A DNA stretch of 27,810 nt from positions 1 to 27,810 of the forward strand of contig CAXKVV010001847.1 in the NCBI GenBank assembly GCA_964058805.1, in the 5' to 3' direction. Below are positions 27,706-27,810 of the stretch, piece after piece. The position numbers were made by a program, and so were the translations under genes. This DNA comes from Schoenoplectus triqueter (lineage: Eukaryota; Streptophyta; Magnoliopsida; Poales; Cyperaceae). Below the pieces are notes generated by a model that saw nothing but the letters and a program-made list of their open reading frames with translations, searched no databases and was not told the origin of the DNA. Positions within the stretch are counted from its first letter, which is position 1; each line of letters opens with the position of its first letter.

Positions 27706-27810
27706 TAGGGCTGTCAACGAATTACGTTTCGACCGTGTTTCATTTCGTTTCATGGTAACGAAATGAATTTCTGTTTTGTTTATTAAACGAAATTGTTTTC
27801 TATTTCGCGC
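27706..27810 (+). mobile_element. hAT-like left terminus, runs off window
   Basis: TAGGGCTGTCAACGAATTAC matches the usual TAGGG-TGTCAA start of plant hAT elements. Repeated subterminal CGTTTC, TTTCGTTTCAT and AACGAAAT words follow. The 8 bp before it are ATTACCAT, the expected left target duplication. The remainder lies outside the window, so autonomy cannot be judged. Confidence 0.55.

Overview
The window looks like plant nuclear DNA, from an angiosperm of undetermined species. It is AT-rich intergenic sequence packed with microsatellites, foldback MITEs, hAT-type ends and CACTA-like ends. A GGTGGGCCCCACC motif near the start is a weak hint of a monocot. I find no intact protein gene: the longest open frame is 142 codons, and the longer frames lie inside repeats or palindromes.

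Positions about 1290-9527 hold the most interesting content: two tandem, head-to-tail copies of a non-coding unit (A about 1290-5795, B about 5796-9527), with TATA boxes exactly 4,500 bp apart (1351 and 5851). Both units have the same order: TATA box, about 200-bp leader, pyrimidine-rich region, AT-rich middle, a long array of short hairpins, a highly conserved block and a terminal GGGTCGCACA motif. The hairpins keep their loop sequences while the stem bases change on both sides together. One 31-nt leader hairpin shows four double compensatory changes between A and B. Such covariation suggests a structured RNA, or a single-stranded DNA structure, kept by selection or by foldback repair. I do not recognise the family.

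The flanks of this region are also repeat-like. At 1-175 there are four TGCCAYRTGGCA near-palindromes every 42-43 bp. Around 700-1300 there is an opposing TATA box and several perfect short inverted repeats. At 9528-10188 the sequence ends like an LTR (GGGCGTGACA). A hAT-like GAGCTCGA-rich end lies at 10305-10492 and an (ATT)n tract at 11076-11146.

At 11160-12990 there are three degenerate tandem copies of a module of about 0.63 kb; a MITE of about 0.4 kb sits between copies 1 and 2. Minus-strand fragments with a shared GxVNFTxLI-like peptide may be exon relics of an unrecognised gene.

Positions 14.6-19.13 kb form a MITE cluster. Foldback elements of three families abut TA/GA microsatellites, and two members of one family carry related 21-bp minisatellites. 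Between them lies an LTR-like segment with a GTTATAAC palindrome array. From 17.7 to 24.9 kb there are four CACTA-like 3' ends (GTAGTG) with AACCGTT subterminal repeats, and one hAT right end near 20785.

At the right end, 26299-26916 is a complete 618-bp non-autonomous hAT-like element with an 8-bp target duplication ATGGTATA. Another hAT-like terminus starts at 27706 and runs off the window.
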